Notes under the pieces: generated by a model
Told to the model about the DNA's origin: nothing
Database searches by the model: none
The model's input: only the letters and a program-made list of their open reading frames with translations
DNA from: Linnemannia hyalina
Taxonomy: Eukaryota; Mortierellomycota; Mortierellomycetes; Mortierellales; Mortierellaceae
NCBI GenBank assembly: GCA_019671135.1
Contig: JAHRHY010000004.1
Coordinates: 2,480,001-2,544,000 of the forward strand
DNA: 64,000 bases
Reading direction: 5' to 3'
In this document: positions 12,501-25,379 of the stretch, in pieces
Layout of the letters: every line of letters begins with the position of its first letter
Position numbering within the stretch: the stretch's first letter is position 1
Program-made: the position numbers and the translations under genes

Positions 12501-14862
12501 GTCAAGTGAGTCGTGGAGCTGCATCTCCTCGTTGGCAAGGGCTTCCGAGACAGAGTGGTTGTAATGAATGTTGTCATCCGAGTCGTCCAGATCCGAGTCA
12601 TCAATATGCAGATGGACCTTGGGACTTTGGTTCTTGTTCCTAGACTCGAGTTCATCGTGGACATTAACGTTCTGCACAACGATATCGACCTCGACGTGGT
12701 TAATGTCGACAGGGTCCTTGTCATCAAACCCCTGCCGCTGGTGCTGCTTAGAATCAGAAAAGTCGTCCTTCAGTCCGTTGCCGTTGCTGCCGTTTGCAGG
12801 GTGACTGGGCGAAGTGGCCAAGTGCGAGTAAATACCAGCGCCAGCTCCTCCGTGGTGATTATCCAATGGGTGGACCCCCTGACCATTCTCTGACCCAGGA
12901 GCAGGCGACAATGGCAAGGGAGGTTCAGAAGGTCCGGCGCCGTTCGAGACTGGCGGTGACCGACTTGACAGCGATTCCTTGTCTGCGTTCGACGGTGGGC
13001 CTCCCCGACTGGCAGCAAAGGGCCTGCCACCTGCACCGGCGGCGCCATCCAGGAAAGAAGAGTCCATAATGTCATCCATGCCCTGACTGTCACTCATGAC
13101 TTGGTCCAAAGACAACTGTCCAATCGCGTTTGAAAGGTCCCGTGGAGAATGGCTGCTCCCCCTCGTTACAGCCCGCGCCAAAGGACTTGACGGTGTCCTC
13201 GTCCCCGTACGAGAAGTCCTGAGCTTTGGGTGCAGCTCGTCCGACAACGCATCATCGGTCGAATCCAAAAACGACTCTTCTCCTGTTGTCGTAGCACTAT
13301 CCGCCGTCCGCTGTCGACGGCTTCTGAAAGCCGGAGACTGACCTCGGGAGGTATTGTTACTCTTGCGAGACGCAAAGGGTGAAGTCGATTGCTGCATCAG
13401 GTTACTGAGGTAAGCGTCTGCGTCCAGATCGATGGCGCTCATACTGGGGCTGAAGGGATCCTCAATCTCGCCCTCCAAGATCCGTAAGTGCTCTGGGTCA
13501 GAGACCACAAACGAGACATGTCCTGAATGGTGGATGTCCACATCGTCATCATCGCCGCCCATGCCCATAGGATCCTCCTTTCCGATCATGGCATTGAACG
13601 ACGACAGACTGTCGGACGAGAGCTGACGAGAGTGGTATTTGCCGTTCCCGGTGCTGACACGAGAGCTGGGTCTGGATGTAGGGCGAGAGGTAGGACGGGA
13701 TGTGGGTCGAGAGGAGGAAGGAGTCGAGTAGACTCCGAGGTCGTTTCCGGCAAGACCTCCTATTGATCCCGCACTGAGGTTGACGGGGCTGCCTGAGCGT
13801 GTAGGGGAGCTGGCTCCCAGACCCATTGGATCCAGATGTGAGCCTGGCGAGCCGACTCTGTTGAAGGGCACTGTCCGGAGGGGTCTCGAAGACTTGAAGA
13901 ATCCCCCGCTGCCTGCGCTGCCATTCGAGGGTGTGGGCGACAGGATCGCCATGCTAGCGTTCCCGTCCTCGTTGTTCCCTCCTGCTTGATCCTCTGACAT
14001 GCTTCGATTCCCAATGTGGCTCTTGCTCGTGCTGTTGTTGTTATTCGAGATGCCGTCAGCATGATCCTGAACAAACGTCTCGTCGACACCAGCACTAGGA
14101 GCGATATTGGTCTCTGCGATGACAGGCTCCTGATCTGCTTTCTTGGGTGCTGAGAACTTGCTAAGCGTGCTCCTGAGGGTCGAGACTCTCTGCTTTACCG
14201 TCGTCGTAGTAGTTGTTCCACCAGTTCCGGTTGTTGTTGATGTGGTTGAGGAGTTTAATGGTTTCCGAGTAAGGGGTTTGGGTCTTGAAGCAGGTACGGC
14301 CTTTGGAGGTGCTGCAGGAGGCGGGGTCGCAGGCGTTTCATTATTATTATTGTTATCGTCGTAGTTGTTGATGCTAGCTGATGCTGAGGGAGCAGAGGAA
14401 GTGTTGAAGGAAGAGTTGAAGGAAGATTTGAATGCTGAGGGCGATGAGGATGCGAAAGGGTTGAAGGACGACGAGTTGAAGGACGTCTTTGATGGAGGTG
14501 GTGGAATTGCAAACTAAATTGATTGAAAGGTTCAGGCACCGAGAGTGGGCATTAGAGAAACAAGGCCTATAACAAACAACAATGGCAGCAAGGGGAGCAG
14601 GCGATAGCGCGTTTGTGAACGGGGGATTCGTTGTGGTGTTACCTCGGCTTCTCCGGCGGCAGCGAGGATGGCGTCGAGATCGTAGGCGCCTCGCTTGAGG
14701 GGGGGCAATTCCTAACAAAGGTGATGGGCGGATCCAAGGGTAGGTGAGATGGTCAGTTTTCCTTTTGTCCTTTTGTTTCTGTGAGTATGCAGCCTGGCGG
14801 GTATTGTTGTTTGATATTCTTTTTGGTTTTGGTGTGCTTACAGGTGAGTCTTCTGGGTCCAT
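9591..14862 (-). CDS. TACC-family (transforming acidic coiled-coil) spindle protein, 1200 aa
   Basis: Seven GT-AG exons in phase: 14862-14842, 14711-14643, 14513-11637, 11524-11450, 11217-11085, 10384-10245, 9878-9591. They total 1200 codons plus stop. The first exon encodes only seven residues. Residues 31-989 are a long S/P/G-rich disordered region in one exon. The last ~200 residues (exons 4-7) are continuous coiled coil and match the TACC domain: a RYEKVKAHADAKF segment and a C-terminal KNKENEDLILFSEELIAKL, which parallels the animal TACC end (ENEELTKICDELIAKL). TACC proteins recruit XMAP215/Stu2-type microtubule polymerases to spindle poles; the S. pombe member is Alp7/Mia1. The intron cluster within the coiled coil contrasts with the intron-free disordered exon. 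Family assignment is confident; the exact start rests on the ATG at 14862 with an ACCATGG context. Confidence 0.85.
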
Positions 14863-15909
14863 GGTTGATATTCTTGTCGATGGTTGTTGTTGTTGTTGTT
14901 GTTGTTGTTGTTATTGTTGGGTATGTTTTGTTGTTGTTGTTGTCCTGAGTGATATCGATGAAGGAGAGTCCTGATCAAGGTCAATTGAGAGTGGAGCGTA
15001 AAAGAGTGGAAGGAGAAAGAAAGAAGATACAAAAAGGCAAAAAAGCGGGAGAAAAAAGTTCTTGAGCTGGAAATGAAATAAAGAGAGAGAGTGGGAGGAG
15101 GTGAAGGAGAAAGAAGACGAAGAAGGAATAAGAATCCTCAAGGCTCTACCCCGAGAAACAAAAGAGTGCTCACCTCACTCTGACCACATTCGCTTCATAG
15201 TTCATACACTATCCCACCGACCGCCGAACAGGGGACTAAGAAAGGGGGGTGCAAGACGACAGAAAAGAAAAGAAAAGAAAAGAAGGCACATGTCGCACTC
15301 AACCAGGGGACACAAAGACAGGGTCAATTGTTGAAAAGAGAACAGGCAAGGGCACATCACCCTTTGTCGTATTCGTTTAGTGGCATTCATCTTTGTCAGT
15401 GTTGTGTATGCGTGAACGAATGCGTGCATGTCAAGGCACATTATTGTTGTCCTTTTGTCCTAGTTGCTGTTGCAGATGTTGATTGTTGTTTCTCGCCAAT
15501 TCCTGCTATGTGCTCTCATTATCCTCACATGCCAGATGCCTCTCCCGCACCTATCTCTTCTCCATCTCCACTTGCTTTCTGCAGCGGTATCTTTTTCTCC
15601 CATTCATACCTTCCCATTCCAGTGGTCCAAATAAAACTATGACTACTTATCATACAACCCCTTCCCTTTTTCCTGCAGCTCTCTCTTTTCTCATGAACAC
15701 ACCCTACCCACTTTGCCTGAACCCTGCTTCTTTCGTCAACTCACGTCTTTTCTTTCTTTTCAACTCCTTGCTGCTCACACTCGCTCAATTGCTCACCACC
15801 CTTGACATTCTTTTTCATAAAACTTTCGCCTTTGATTTGCTAACTTTTATTTCTTTTTCTGTCCGCTGGACATGTACTCCTAGATACTCTTCTTAGTGCA
15901 GTTTGAGCT
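14863..15909. other. Intergenic between TACC and F-box genes
   Basis: Just upstream of the TACC ATG is a (TTG)n microsatellite at about 14881-14917. The rest is A/G-rich then T/C-rich sequence. Frames on either strand lack coding character. No RNA gene or mobile element is seen. Confidence 0.4.
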
Positions 15910-17385
15910 TCAGACCTTGTTCATGAACCCAGAAAGGATCCAATCAAGCGACACTCGAAGCTCCCGGAACTCTACTCGCACCCCTCCACCACTACCCCCA
16001 TGGCGACGATGACCATATTGTTGGAAGCATCTCTGACAGACAGGCCCCTCGATAAGGACGAGTCGATACTCAATCCACTAATCGTTATTGCCAGCCCTTG
16101 TTGTGCCTCTCTCCTCCTCTCCGTCCACATCAACCGCCCCTTGACCTTCCTTGTCGTCTTGGTGCTGGTGGTGATTGCGGTGCAGATGCAGGCAACAGTA
16201 CCTCGTGAAACGACTTGGTGTCCTTCCAAGGCCACACAGAGGTTGAAGTAAGCGGTGTCGGTGGACTTTTGTCGGCTGGTCGTCGTTCATAGCTTTATCA
16301 ATCTCCGTCTCACTCTTCCAAATCATCGCCAACTCACCTCCACCAACCTCGAGTCCTCGAGTGTCATCAGACTGGAGACACAACATCGCCTCATCGTCAG
16401 AATCCATCTCTCGCTGACTGCTCCCGCCAACACAGTCGTTCCCATCATTCGCACTCCAATGGCACCACCCTCCCCTAGAGTCCTGGTCCGACAAGTTTGG
16501 CCATCCGCCATGCTTGATCCCAATCACACAGTGCTCATAATCCATTGAAGTGTCGTTGGAGGAGGTGGGTGAACGAGTTGCTGGGTCAAATCTGGACAGT
16601 GGATCCGTGTCCGTGTTGTACCCCAGAGAGCGGATATAAGGGTTCAGCGTGGTCGACGACAACAACGAGGGACCAGATCGACTTCTCTGATCGGTGGAAT
16701 AATCGAAAAAATTGAGTCCAATCGCCGGGCTACAGAAGCGAACCGCTAGCCGCATCAGTTCTATCTCCACTTCCATATTCCGGGACACCATCCCTGTATC
16801 CCGAGGTTGCCGGTACTGAGATCGGGTGAAGGAAGGCTGTTGAGGTATGGTAGGGGTGTTGTTGGAGGGATCGACAGGTTGAAAGAGCAGGACTTCTTGA
16901 AGACGGTCGATGGTTGTGCAGTGGAGGACGACTGTTTGGAATTCATGCCAGCGTGCTAGAGGATGGTGGGGATCTGGGAATAGGTGTAGCGAGATTGCCC
17001 GTGGGTCACCGGCGTCTGGTGCGGTTGTTGCTGGTTCGGGTATATTGGACATCGAGGTCGTTGCTATTGTTGTCGTAGTGGCGGAGCTCTTGTTTGGGGT
17101 GGTACATGCAAACTTGCCGAGGAGGACTGTGCGAGCACGGTGGCGAAACTTGCAGGAGACAAGTTGCATAAGTAGGAGCTGTTCGACCCTTAAGTGTGTT
17201 AGGATGGAGATTAGAATTTCTGAAGGTAAGGTCGCAATAGGTGAGCTACTTTTTGACAGCAAGGTTTGGAGTTTGCTTATAAGGGTGTGTAGAGGTGGTG
17301 AACACAAAGAGAAGGAGGAAGAGGAAAAGGAGGCTATGGCCCGACGAAGTGGCCATCTGCCAAAACGCTGAATGTTGGGAGCCAT
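15910..17385 (-). CDS. F-box protein, 429 aa
   Basis: Three exons: 17385-16338, 16275-16202, 16077-15910, joined by GTGAGT...CAG and GTACTG...TAG introns in phase (430 codons with stop). The F-box lies at about residues 48-92, with LPSEILISILTHLRVEQLLL followed by a basic VSCKFRHRAR segment. This is the usual Skp1-binding helix pair. The remainder is about 330 residues with no recognised repeat; it holds a WPWKDTKSFHEWIEYRL segment and a CQRC pair near the C-terminus. The expected role is substrate adaptor in an SCF ubiquitin ligase. An upstream in-frame GTG exists, but the ATG at 17385 is the natural start. The small middle exon would be missed by simple ORF calling, because reading through gives two different false C-termini. 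Confidence 0.72.
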
Positions 17386-19227
17386 GGTGGGTGCAAAAGG
17401 ATCGGTCACGGCGAGTAAGAGTTAGTCATCGTTCCCGTCATGGAAGTCATCGTTCCCGTCATGGAAGTCATCTTATTCGGAGGAAGATGATGGGGAGGTG
17501 CTTTCGTGTTAGCGTCTGTTATTGTCGTTCGAGGCAGCATTTGTTATAACGAAGAAGGGTGTATGGGAAGAGAGTAGAGGCGAAAGGTATGAAAGATGAT
17601 GGTGTAAAGAATTCAAGAGGATGGGGATAAAGAAAAACAGATGGACGATCAAAAGAAGAAGAAAATTGAGTGATGAATCCAGGTAGGCAGTGGCAGGTGA
17701 GGCAAACGCGACCTTACCAGGAAAAACACCAGTTGAGGTGGGTGGAACGTACGCATACGCGCACAGCAGCCAGCGCAGATTCTGCTCCCCTTTCTTCTTG
17801 TCACGTCATCGCCGTTGGGGGTGTCCAATTGATCAATATTGTCTGATATTGGTCTTGCCTTTGGTATGAGGATTGATGCGCTTGTTTGTCTCTGGTGGTG
17901 ATCTGATCGTCGCGTTGTTGCCAACCATCGTGACCAAACTGATCAGAGGCAAAGACGCGACGCGTTAATATTCCATTTAAAAAATTGGCATGGGTTGTAT
18001 TTGTGTCACAAACAGCTGAGAAAGAAACAAAAATACAAACAACAATAAGCCATCGATCGACGGATCGAAATAGCAAATCTTTCCCTTGTTAATGCCTTAA
18101 TGGTCAATTCCATTAAGACAAAACGTATATTGAGCTTTGTTCAATGACGCATTTGCTAATAAATCAAACCACACATCCCGGACAGGGACCCCTTCTTCTC
18201 CTTTCTATTTCATCATTTCTTTATTTCATAGGAACATGAACGCTCGCTCCCATCCTCATGACCTATGAGACTATGAATATGAATGAGGATGGGGGTTTAT
18301 TTTGTCGATCGGCAGATACGATGGATGAATGAGGCAGCTCCGACTTTTTTATGAGCGGACTGTGTTGGGTCTAACTTTTTTTTTGTCACATGGCCGTCGG
18401 GGAACTCGTTTGTATCCTCCCTCTCGGTCTCGGACTCAGACTCGGGGGAGGCGTAAAAAAGGGACCGACCTGGCCAAACAATTGCGAGGGCAATCTGGTC
18501 GGGTAAGGCAGAGGCAGAACTCTGTATTTGTGAAGAGACGGACAAGTGAGCGAAAAAGAAAGGAGGGATACAGAAATGAAGGAAAGAAAAGGGGTGTGCT
18601 GACGAATGGTGGTCCCCACATCAGGAGGAGGATGGTGCCCACCTTCGTGTGGTAAGAGAAGTAAATGGTGGTTAGAGGAACAGGGCAAGTAAAGTGGCTG
18701 TTTGGATGCTCTGTGGAGTGTGTGAGTACCGTATGAGTGCAAGTGTGGACATGATATGACACGGCACACCATACCATAGAGGGTGGCCCTTTTGTATCCT
18801 CTTCATCCCTTGGACATTGAAAGACGGAGGGTGACAGGGCGGACTTTTTCTAATATTTTTGATATCCGTCGTCCCCTTCCCTTCTCTTCTGTTTTCTTCC
18901 TCTCCTCACTTTTCTTTTCTTTCTTCTTCTTTCCTCTTCACCATTGGACAGACGACAGCCACAACCACTACCTCTTCCACACACGGCTTTTCTTTTTCAC
19001 TTATTATTATTCCCTTCAACGACACGACACGAACAGCCGACTTGTTCGCGACTCACATTCTCACCCTTCCTTCACACTTCGGATCCTTTTCATAGTCGAT
19101 CCACAGTTTCATTGAACACCCCCGTTTTCCTATTGACACACACTCCCCCCTCTCCAATAATACCCTTCCTTCGTTCCCCGTCCTACTCCTTCATTTACCC
19201 TTTCACTACCCATTCATAAAAGCAACA
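17386..19227. promoter_or_regulatory. Divergent intergenic region between the F-box gene and the PAM2/CCCH gene
   Basis: The 1.84 kb lies between two divergently transcribed genes and should hold both promoters. I see T/C-rich tracts just upstream of the plus-strand ATG at 19228, typical of fungal leaders, and a short 21-bp tandem repeat near 17424. No convincing coding sequence, transposon or RNA gene is visible. Confidence 0.45.
17424..17472. repeat. 21-bp tandem repeat, 2.3 copies
   Basis: The unit agtcatcgttcccgtcatgg plus one a is repeated twice exactly, followed by seven bases of a third copy. It lies 39 bp upstream of the F-box gene start codon. Function unknown; it may be polymorphic between strains. 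Confidence 0.8.
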
Positions 19228-22200
19228 ATGTCGAACAACTCGATCGCTAACAACAACGCCGTCCGTCTCGGAGCTGCAGCCATCATCGGGACAGTGATCA
19301 TTTACTTCCTCTGGTCTGCAACAGCCTCTAGCAGCTCCAACAAGCCTAAGGACCGTAGCTCCAACAGCTCCAAAACCACTACTACTACCACTACTACTAC
19401 CATCTCCGAGAAGAAGGCCGTCAAGGGTGTCAGCAAGGAGGTCACCGAGGAGCAACAAGGTAAAGAAGGAGCCCACTAGCAATAACAACAATACGACGGG
19501 AAAAATGACTGATCAGTTGTTTCTTGTTCATGGGAAGAGCACACGAGAGAAAGAAAAAAAAAAAAGATCCACGCTGTTTGCTCTCCTTCAAGGCGCAGGT
19601 TTTTGTGTGTTTTTTTTTGATCAGCGCAAAATAACAACAACTACTACCACGACAGGAATCAACAACAGCAACAATAACTTTGCACCCTTTGTCACACACC
19701 ACCAAGGAACAAGGGACAGACAGCGAGGGTTGTGTGCCCGAGGTGTCCTTTTGCAGTTTTTCCTTTTTTTCATTCACGGCATTCACTCCAGACAAGAAGA
19801 GGGGAAAGAGGAAGGGGTTGATTCAAGCATCCTTTTGAAATGGAAGGGGTGCAAGGGGAGAGAGATGACCTTCACCTGCCTTCTTTCGTTGTTCTTGTAT
19901 TCTAACGACCTCGTTCCATTTTCCGCACTCTCTTCTTCTTCTTTGTAGACAAGAAGGTCATTGACGAAGTCCCTGCTGTCAAGGCTGAGAAGGTAAAGAA
20001 TTGGCGCCTTCGCAATGTTTCAAGGAAGCAATCGGGATAGTATAAGAGAGAGAGCATTGGAGCACGAAACATACTCAGGCAACCAAACGGAACGTGGAAC
20101 AGCCGGAAGTGGTCTACCGGGATGTACGCACCATGGAGCGAAGCAGAGAAGAAACACGCGATATGCAATTGGGAAAAAAACTATCTGCGAGAGACCAATT
20201 GGCCGAACACCACTATCTTCCCCAGCTGTGGGTGACAACTTCTTGACCTTTTCGTTTTTCATTGCACCTGGACTGAGAAAAGGACTTTCGTGTTTGTATT
20301 ATGTGTGTGTCTCTCTCACATACCCCTTCCTTTCTTTCCTCCACAATCACCCCTCTTTGTCCTCCTCTGTTCGCATTCACACTTCCTCCCTTTTCCTGCA
20401 TCTTTTTTATCAATACCCCTTCTTCTTTGGCTGTGTGTTTCCTGCCCTTGGAAAAAAGGTTCAATGGATCGTTGTTGTTAGTGCCCTCCATCTCTCATTT
20501 GCCAACCCCTTCCAGCCCTTTTTTCCCTTCTTTTTTCCTTGTTTTGTTTGGTCGATTCCTGCACCAATCCTCGCCAGAGTTCCCATTTTTTTTTCTCCTG
20601 CGTCCATCCTCAAGTGTGAACCCAGCTACACTGCTGGCCTATTTTTTTGAATATTTTCTTCCCGCGGTCCCAATCCAAAATACCCTTCGGGGTACATTAT
20701 TACTTTCCGAGTCTCCTTCCCGAAAGCAACAAAGAATAAGGAAGCTAAACCTTGGAAGAAGAAAAGAGAAAAAACAGACAAGAAGGCAGCATAGCTCATG
20801 GGTTATCCCATGGATCGACCTTCTGACACTCTTAGGTGTTCTTTTTACCACTTGGGCCTGGTATTGACCATTTCTTACTTTTGAATTGTTGTATATGCTA
20901 TTAGATCACGGAACAGAAGGAACATGAGGAAAAGCCCCGGGAGAAGGAGCCTGTGAAGGCAGCAGAGATTGTCCCCGAGCCCGTTCAGGAGCCAGTGGTT
21001 GCTCCCATCGCTGAGCCAACGGTCGAGGAGGTAGAGGAGGAGGAGGAGGAGGAGGAGGAGGAGGAAGAGCAGCAGACGGCACAGGAGCCTGAGATTCAGG
21101 ACGATTCAGTAGAGGAGTTTGATGAGGAGCATGAGATCGAGCTGGTTTATGAGCGCCAAATCCCCGCCGCTGCTGTTGTTATCCCTGCTGTCGTCCAGGA
21201 GGTCAAGGAGGTCGAACAGGTTAAGGAGGTCATTGAAGAGACTGCCCCCGCTGCCGTTGATGTGCCCGAGCAGGCTGAGGAGGAGCCCGAGCAGATTCAG
21301 GAGCCCGAGCAGGTTCAGGAGGTCCAGGAGGAGGCTCAGGTCGATACCCCCACCACCTTGGTTGGTGATCAATTGGAGCATATCAAGGAGACCGAGGAGA
21401 CCGCTCAGGCAGTTGTTGAGGCTCCCCGTAAGACCGAGTCGTGGAGTGTCGTTTCCGAGGACAAGGTCCAGACCCTCCAGGAGGTCTCTCGTGTTGCCCG
21501 TTAGTTACTTTTCTTTTCTTTAACGCAATTGAACTTGACCTTATGTTGCAAAAGTCAATTCCTACAACTAGTTTGTTAACAAGTGCCGCTCTTTTGATCC
21601 GGTTTATGTTTTGTTCCTGTAGAGCACTCTGAATTGAACGCCAAGGCTGCCGAGTTCAAGCCAAGTTGGTTGCCCTCTGCCACTGTTGCCCCCGCCAAGC
21701 CCAACGGAACTGTCGACAATGGTATTTAGCTATTTGACGAGGACATACATGCGCATATGGCGCGCATTAATGAAACAGGGTATCTCGGACCTGGATGATG
21801 ATTGAGAGTCGAGTACTTTTTGCTAACGACTGGCTGTTATTTATTGGTTTCATTCGACATATTAGGCACGCCTGCCGCGGAGCCCGTCAAGATGAAGTCG
21901 AGGTGCCGATTCTGGCCCAACTGCACCAACAAGTCGTGCAAGTTCACCCATCCCTCCACATACTGCCGGTAAGAGTCGAAAGCGCCGTTTGTCAATTGCG
22001 AAACAAGGGCCACCAAAAATCACTCACAAAGGAAAAAAGAAAAGAAACCGATGTGATATGCATGAGAGAGCTGCATGCACGGACAAGACATGGACCTTCT
22101 GTGAGGACGGACAAACAGACAGCAAAACAAACATTTTTGCACGGCCCGGATGTGACGATTTAGGCAATTGAACTCCCGCTATCCATGGGCTGACTTTTGC

Positions 22201-22463
22201 GAAAACCCAACGTGTAACATTATCTTTTTCTGTCATTCTTACTTGCAATTGTCACCAATAGTGATCCTGACAACTGCTCCTTCGGTGACCGCTGCAACTT
22301 TATCCACCCTAACGACATGACTGCTCGTCCCCCAAGAGACAAGGGTGACAAGAAGGGCGTCCGTCGCCCAATCGCTGCCGGCGACCGCAAGGGTCGTCCC
22401 AAGTCGTCCGACTCGTCCGTCAACATGGTCGCTGCCTCCCCCGTCGACGCATGGAGCAAGTAA
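19228..22463 (+). CDS. Membrane-anchored PAM2-motif protein with two Nab2-type CCCH zinc fingers, 424 aa
   Basis: Six exons: 19228-19459, 19949-19992, 20905-21499, 21623-21721, 21866-21968, 22262-22463; all introns GT-AG, phases agree, 425 codons with stop. Residues 11-33 are a single hydrophobic segment (AAAIIGTVIIYFLW) near the N-terminus, likely a signal anchor. Exon 3 is an acidic E/P/V-rich stretch including a run of glutamates. Residues about 295-304 read LNAKAAEFKP, an exact PAM2 consensus (L-N-x-x-A-x-E-F-x-P), known to bind the MLLE domain of poly(A)-binding protein. Two C-terminal fingers follow: CRFWPNCTNKSCKFTH (CX5CX4CX3H, Nab2/ZC3H14 type) and CRDPDNCSFGDRCNFIH (CX5CX5CX3H). The combination suggests tethering of polyadenylated mRNA or PABP to a membrane; that role is inference. 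Introns 1 (489 nt) and 2 (912 nt) are long for this window. Confidence 0.82.
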
Positions 22464-23734
22464 ACGAAGGAAGGATCAGGAGTCACCAAGGCAGACGGGA
22501 GATGACGGCAAGGAGGCTGAAGGGCAGGAGTTGGATGCCATGGCCACTGTCGCTTGTTTTTGAGGAGGAGGTGGCCACGTAGAGCAGAAGAAGGTCCATT
22601 GCTAGGATACACAGGATGCAGATCTTGACAGGAGGATGCCTTTCTTTTACTTTCTTTATAACAATTTTCATTTTGTCTGGCACAGGACAGTTACCAGGAG
22701 ACGAGGCGCGAGGACACTCACTCGCTCTTTTCTTGAGTTTATTGTCGTCCATTCCTCTCACCTTTTCATTGTCAGGTTGCAGTTCGGCATCTATTTATTT
22801 TGGCGTTTGCCTCCACATTTTCTTCTCTTTCTCCTCGACCATACCTTTCCACTTTCACTTTCACTTCACTCACAAATCAGGCACCCTTCCTATCACCCCT
22901 CTTTCCCTCATATTCGTTCACTTGTTGACCACTTTTGTTCACACACACCGTCTCATACACTCACTTACTCACACTCTCCCCAGCTTATCATTATCCTCTC
23001 ATTTTTCGCGTCTTTTCGTTTTCTGTTTCTCTGTACAGTTCAGCTCCCCCTTCCTTTTCTTTTTATTATTATCACCGTTCATTTTGCTACTCTTCATTAG
23101 TTTGGTCGTTCTCGTCTTGCACAAAAAGAAATCTAGTAAAGGTTTTTTTTCTTATACAGTAACCATAACCCTGCCCGGTCTGATCTGCTCTGCTTGCTTG
23201 CTTGGCGCCCTGTATTCTTCATTCAAATCAATCAAGCAACCTGCCAAACGTTTGTGAAAAAACGTATTTTTATTAAGTCAAAGTAGGAGTGGGGTGTTTC
23301 CCTCTGGGCGACACTAATTCTCTCTCATCCTCTTTTCCTCCCTTTGGCCCTACAAACGTCCCACCCGGTCACACACGATCCAAGAGACCCATCTCAGCGT
23401 CTTCTTTTTTGTTTTGTTCTGAGAGGACCTGACAAGGACGGGGATGACACACAGCCTCATTTGGTGCATATGCCAGTGGTAGTAGAATTAGCCGGATCTC
23501 TGGTAGCATGTGCTGGCGTTATGAAAAGAAGAATAGGTGCTGAAAGTAAAACGGGTTGGACGAAAAGTAACGTAAAAAGATGCAAGCGTGCATGCAGAGA
23601 CACACACACATAAAGGTATACTTGCTCTTTATTGATCCCTGGGATGGGTGGGACATGAAATGGGTTTCCCATCTCGTACAATGTTTGTGAGCCGTCGGAC
23701 AAGTCCTAGGCGATGAGACGTAGGAGGACTAATA

Positions 23735-23955
23735 ACTACTACCCTTAATGAAGAATAAAGAGCGTGGACAAATACTGAGATACAAACACCCTGTAGACGC
23801 ACATTCGTAACGACCCATCCTTCTTTTGACAAAAAAGGACGGGGGTGCCGTAGGGGGTGAGGTGGATGGTTTGATAAAGCCTTTGCTGAGTAGATTGTTC
23901 AGATGTTTCTTGAGTTTATGCTCATTACTTTTTAATTTCATCCGCATATACACAC
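23735..23955 (-). mobile_element. Relic of a Ty3/gypsy-type reverse transcriptase N-terminus
   Basis: The minus-strand translation contains KKHLNNLLSKGFIKPSTSPP followed by TAPPSFFVKRRMGR. This corresponds to the gypsy RT entry segment (helix, KGFIRPSxSP, APxLFVKKKDG). The catalytic YxDD part is absent, and reading frames break just after the segment, so it is a dead fragment. Family assignment is from the motif only. Confidence 0.5.
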
Positions 23956-25372
23956 CCATACTCTATTTCAGCATCAAACGAGTTCAAGAAAGAAAGAGTA
24001 TAAAAAAAGTGCAAAGAGGACTAGTAGCACTTACAAACTTGCCAATGGTCTACCTACTTACGAATGCTTTAACGCATTCCGAGTTGGGAGCCGGCTTTCG
24101 CTTTGGAGAAGAGTGATACTAAAAAGTAAGAAAGGCAATCATCAGAACCTCTTTATATTTTTTCTTCTTCATGTTGCTTCTCACAATGCTAATTTATGAA
24201 GGAATAGAATACGTTCGATTACTAGCACGATGACGTTGAACTCAGGGTGAAACTCGACCCAGCCATCAATAGCGTGGTCTCGTCGGACATGACGATCGAA
24301 TGGTGGCGAGAATTAGGGCCATCGGCAACCAGGGATTGCAAGTGAATCCACTGATCTACAGAGGGAGAAAATAAAGTATAGAAGGACGTTGAAGGAAGAC
24401 AATTGACACCGCTTTTATCATAACACAGCATCAAGAAAAAAAATAAAAATTCGACAAACCCCGCAGCCGAGGAAGTGTGGTAGGTGTGGTTGTCATTAAC
24501 GAGAAGAGGATGGAGGTTCGAACGGCCAAGTGTTTACAATGCACGCCAACCTGTTCAATTTTCTTCTCCAGCAGACCTAAATGTGATTCGAAGGGCTTAG
24601 ACGGGTCTAGCACGATCGTACTTTAGCATGTCACCAATGCCCTTTTCTTTTGTGCAACCCATGTTCCAATGTGAGTGGTGTTAATTGAGTTGCCAGGTGG
24701 AGCAAAGGAATAAGGAAAGGGGGAACAGGGCTCAAGGTTTGTCCATGTGCACAGGAACAACTTTGTAGGGGAAAGAAAGTATGATCCGGTCTCTGCTTTC
24801 AAAGGCCGACTAAGGTCGATAGGGTTAAAGACCGCAGTAGAAAAGACGTGGACATCAAGCTCGACATGGAGTACTTTCTTACTTTAGTTTGTCTATGTGC
24901 CTGGCAAAGCACTTCGCCAGAGTGCGAGTGCCTGTCGACTTTAGTCAGAGTGCTCATTGTTTAAACCTCGGGACTCAACACTTTACTTTTTCCTTCTCGG
25001 GATGCACCATGATACTTTTTCCCTTCCTCCACCCCACCCCCACCCAGCCCGTTTGGGCTATTTTCAGCCCATTAATTTATTTGTCTCCTTGATTTGGTAT
25101 GGGACGAGGCGCATGCCTTAAAAATCGATGTGCACGCTGACGCACCTGTCGTCATTTTTCCGCTTTGCCTCTCTCTCTCACTCTGTCTCTCTCTCTCTTG
25201 GCGAAGAAGGGAAAGGAAAGACGAGCGGCTTTTCATATTACAAACGTGGTAACTTTTCTTTCTTGTGACTTGTTCGGCAGACAGCGAACGAATCAAAGTG
25301 TGGCAGGGTAAAGCCGACTGCCCTGGCCAAAGGCGCCATGTGCTCTGCCCACTTCAAGCTTTCACCAGAAAG

Positions 25373-25379
25373 TATAAAA
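25373..25379 (+). promoter_or_regulatory. TATA box of coiled-coil family member 1
   Basis: TATAAAA lies 183 bp upstream of the ATG at 25556. All four family members have a TATA-like box 125-185 bp upstream of the start, which supports function. Confidence 0.6.

Noticed and set aside
16078..16337. Read-through C-terminus of the F-box gene (HRHRLLQPLCG...)
   Set aside because: Biased His/Gln composition; it is intron and wrong-frame exon. The spliced frame is clearly better.
20015..20867. Frames within the 912-nt second intron of the PAM2/CCCH gene
   Set aside because: Low-complexity T/C-rich readings in several overlapping frames; splice signals and phase support an intron.
22616..23257. 213-codon hydrophobic frame after the PAM2/CCCH gene
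   Set aside because: It arises from T/C-rich 3' sequence and shows no membrane-protein pattern or homology signals.
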